Below, piece after piece: positions 62,396-64,000 of a stretch of DNA of 64,000 nucleotides. The notes below the pieces were generated by a model. The model did not search any database. It was not told the DNA's origin and worked only from the letters and a program-made list of their open reading frames with translations. Position 1 is the first letter of the stretch. Each line of letters opens with the position of its first letter. Source of the stretch: Sulfuricurvum sp. PC08-66 (GTDB lineage Bacteria; Campylobacterota; Campylobacteria; Campylobacterales; Sulfurimonadaceae); contig JQIT01000008.1 in assembly GCA_000830255.1 (NCBI GenBank), positions 124,001 to 188,000 on the forward strand, given 5' to 3'. Made by a program: the position numbers and the translations under genes.

Positions 62396-63151
62396 ATGAG
62401 TTTTATACTACTGTTGCTTGTTGCAGGTATCTTTTATTGGCTTTTTGTCTCTTCGGGCAAAGGTCAATTTGTGAAAATACACCCTACTGTAAGCTTTGAG
62501 GAGGTTTTGCACAGCGAATATGGCTATATCATGGCGCTGGTGGCAAAACTGAGTAAATCTGACGGCTCCATCTCTGCACTAGAGCAAGCCTTTATTGCTT
62601 CGATATTGGATGATTTGGCGGGAGCTTTTCGCAATCCAGAGGAGGCACTAGGGCACTTAAAAGATATTTTCGATGAAGAGCAAGATATCGAGGATAATGT
62701 CGCTTTTGTCGCACAACATCTCTATGAAACCATTCGTAGCGAATCTCGCAAAGCACCCAAAATCTTGGAATTTTTGGTCAATTTAGCTTACATAGATGGC
62801 GTATTGCACCCCAAAGAGCGTCAAATTTTGGAGATTATTGCCCAAGAGTTGCGCCTAGAAAAATCGCTTTTATCGCGCTACATGGAGGAGTTTGCCAATC
62901 TTTATGCGCAACAACGCGCCCAAAGAAACTCAAATGCTATGAGCATCGAAGCAGCCTATGCACTGTTGGGCGTAGAGAGTAACGTCGATGCCACTACGCT
63001 CAAAAGCGCCTATCGCAAACAGGTCAAACTTCATCATCCCGATATTGTCAGTGGAAAAGGTGGTACGCATGAAGATATACAAGCTGCCACCAAAAAGCTT
63101 CAGGAGATAAATGAAGCCTACGAGCTCATCCAAAAAGCAAAAGGGTTTTAA
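62396..63151 (+). CDS. Membrane TerB-like/J-domain protein (DjlA-like)
   Basis: 251 aa. An N-terminal membrane helix (FILLLLVAGIFYWLFVS) is followed by a TerB-like helical domain (about 45-150: MALVAKLSKSDGSISALEQAFIASIL, and LVNLAYIDGVLHPKERQILEIIAQELRL). The C-terminal J-domain (about 180-245) has the HPD motif in KLHHPDIVSG. DjlA couples DnaK to membrane processes. It follows the FecR gene by 23 bp, with AAAAGGAG before the ATG. Confidence 0.88.
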   Translation: MSFILLLLVAGIFYWLFVSSGKGQFVKIHPTVSFEEVLHSEYGYIMALVAKLSKSDGSISALEQAFIASILDDLAGAFRNPEEALGHLKDIFDEEQDIEDNVAFVAQHLYETIRSESRKAPKILEFLVNLAYIDGVLHPKERQILEIIAQELRLEKSLLSRYMEEFANLYAQQRAQRNSNAMSIEAAYALLGVESNVDATTLKSAYRKQVKLHHPDIVSGKGGTHEDIQAATKKLQEINEAYELIQKAKGF

Positions 63152-63155
63152 TACC

Positions 63156-64000
63156 CTATTTTGCTTCGTTCATCACTTCGATAATGAGTGGAATGATACG
63201 GTCGCTTTTGGTTTTGTCGATAAAAGCGCTTGCTCCCAATCGCTCTGCATCACGCTTGTTACTTGTGCCTGTCATGGAGCTGTTGATGATAATAGGCAGA
63301 CGTTTTGTGCGGTCACTAGAGCGAAGCTGCTTGACGACCGTAAAGCCTGAAACCTCTGGCATCTCTAGGTCAGTAATGACCGCAGGGATAATCGAAGGGT
63401 CTTCCATCTCATCGATATACTCCAACAACTCTTTACCGTTAGGGAAAATAATACAAGAGAGATTAGCATGCTCAAAAATTTTGCGTAGATGCTTTTGCGC
63501 TGTTTTGCTATCCTCTGCGATGAGTACTTTTCCTTTGCGTAATTTCTCTGGTATATCCATATCTTCGATGTCATACGTATTATCCGTATCGACCATCGCT
63601 TCAGGAATGACTTCTGAAAGCAACTTTTCATAGTCGAGTACCAAACAAATCTCGCCACTCTCTAATCGCGTATCGTTCACTACTTTTGAAGTGTCCGATA
63701 CAGCGTAGCTATCGGGAGAGTGCAAATCTTGCCAATTTTTCTTGATAATACGATGTGCATAACTGATACGAAGCCCAATCATGATGCCATTGAAATCGCA
63801 AATGAGAAATTTTGAGGCATTTTTTTGCTCTTTTGTTAGACCAGCGCCTAGCCAACGAGGCAAATCGATAATAGGCACTAGCGAACCGCGAAGACTGATA
63901 GTCCCCTCCAAAAGCGGATGTGCACCAGGGATTTGGGTCAAATAGTGCTTTTTCGATTCGATTGCTTCGCGCGTTTTGAAAACATTAATAGCGTAAAAGG
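63156..64000 (-). CDS. cheV: Chemotaxis protein CheV (5' end outside the window)
   Basis: The frame stays open to the right edge, so the N-terminal residues are missing; about 280 residues are visible. A CheW-like domain (FYAINVFKTREAIE, TISLRGSLVPIIDLPRWLG, FNGIMIGLRISYAHRI) precedes a receiver domain (RKGKVLIAEDSKTAQKHLRKIF, VITDLEMPEVSGFTVV with the phospho-acceptor Asp, INSSMTGTSN and FIDKTKSD). CheV couples receptors to CheA and may act as a phosphate sink. The zinc-binding chemoreceptor of this window is a possible partner. The convergent J-domain gene ends 4 bp away. Confidence 0.94.
   Translation of the reverse strand, partial: FYAINVFKTREAIESKKHYLTQIPGAHPLLEGTISLRGSLVPIIDLPRWLGAGLTKEQKNASKFLICDFNGIMIGLRISYAHRIIKKNWQDLHSPDSYAVSDTSKVVNDTRLESGEICLVLDYEKLLSEVIPEAMVDTDNTYDIEDMDIPEKLRKGKVLIAEDSKTAQKHLRKIFEHANLSCIIFPNGKELLEYIDEMEDPSIIPAVITDLEMPEVSGFTVVKQLRSSDRTKRLPIIINSSMTGTSNKRDAERLGASAFIDKTKSDRIIPLIIEVMNEAK

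Overview
The window is a continuous stretch of chromosome from a free-living-type member of Campylobacterota (formerly Epsilonproteobacteria). Several features support this: a two-subunit type glycyl-tRNA synthetase (glyS beta chain), an unusually long FlgL (802 aa), the long DapD variant, a fumarate reductase/succinate dehydrogenase set with a CCG-domain (HdrB-like) third subunit, carboxynorspermidine decarboxylase, a stand-alone MnmC(o)-like oxidoreductase, and gene orders that I recall from Campylobacter jejuni (S4 protein-tsaE-lptB-rpoN; flgL-ftsK; ciaD-like-purU). The genus cannot be fixed from the sequence alone; citrate synthase, MATE pump and chemotaxis proteins fit an environmental species. 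There is no rRNA, CRISPR array, insertion sequence or clear prophage. Genes are packed closely, often with 1-40 bp overlaps.

Layout. 1-13.4 kb: end of a class III cyclase gene, a membrane glycosyltransferase, an ankyrin protein with thioredoxin 2, nspC, a DksA-like protein, a zinc-binding (CZB) chemoreceptor, a small cytochrome c, a MATE pump, a chorismate mutase domain protein, the three-gene succinate/fumarate oxidoreductase operon and a degenerate GGDEF protein. 13.5-25.6 kb: thiL, truD, psd, a metallophosphoesterase, then the block S4 protein-trpD-tsaE-lptB-rpoN, a response regulator paired with a diiron metallo-beta-lactamase-fold protein, a CinA-like protein and ybeY. 25.6-41.4 kb: tRNA-Leu(CAA), HU, flgL (with a clear sigma-54 promoter), ftsK, a Tat-exported M15 peptidase, pdxA-pdxJ-tgt, a TrkA-like protein, tRNA-fMet and tRNA-Gln, ribBA, ybgC, a periplasmic binding-fold protein, a family 4 uracil-DNA glycosylase, a superoxide reductase-like protein and a TetR regulator with three operators. 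41.4-54.2 kb: glyS, mnmC-like, hemH, a HAD phosphatase, a coiled-coil membrane protein, flgF-flgG (second sigma-54 promoter), a DUF455 protein, a LysM protein, leuD-leuB, a CiaD-like protein, purU, trmL and a 44-residue membrane microprotein. 54.2-64 kb: a small regulatory locus (tandem ribbon-helix-helix protein, 21-residue amphipathic peptide, S24-type repressor with phased operators), an NlpC/P60 lipoprotein, dapD, an ankyrin protein, gltA, an outer-membrane protein-FecR protein-J-domain protein row, and the 3' part of a cheV gene.

How parts connect. RpoN is encoded here together with two of its likely flagellar targets (flgL and flgF-flgG), whose -24/-12 elements have exact spacing. Chemotaxis and sensing recur (CZB chemoreceptor, CheV, response regulator with diiron partner). 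Anaerobic/microaerobic metabolism is shown by the succinate/fumarate oxidoreductase, superoxide reductase-like protein and c-type cytochrome.

The most unusual piece is 54.16-55.35 kb: a divergently transcribed 21-codon reading frame with a strong ribosome binding site and an amphipathic-helix product faces an S24/CI-type repressor gene. The roughly 130-bp stretch including the space between them carries six TGCAA elements, mostly at near-whole-helical-turn spacing, overlapping the likely promoters of both genes. I regard this as the best candidate for an undescribed system, with the function unknown.
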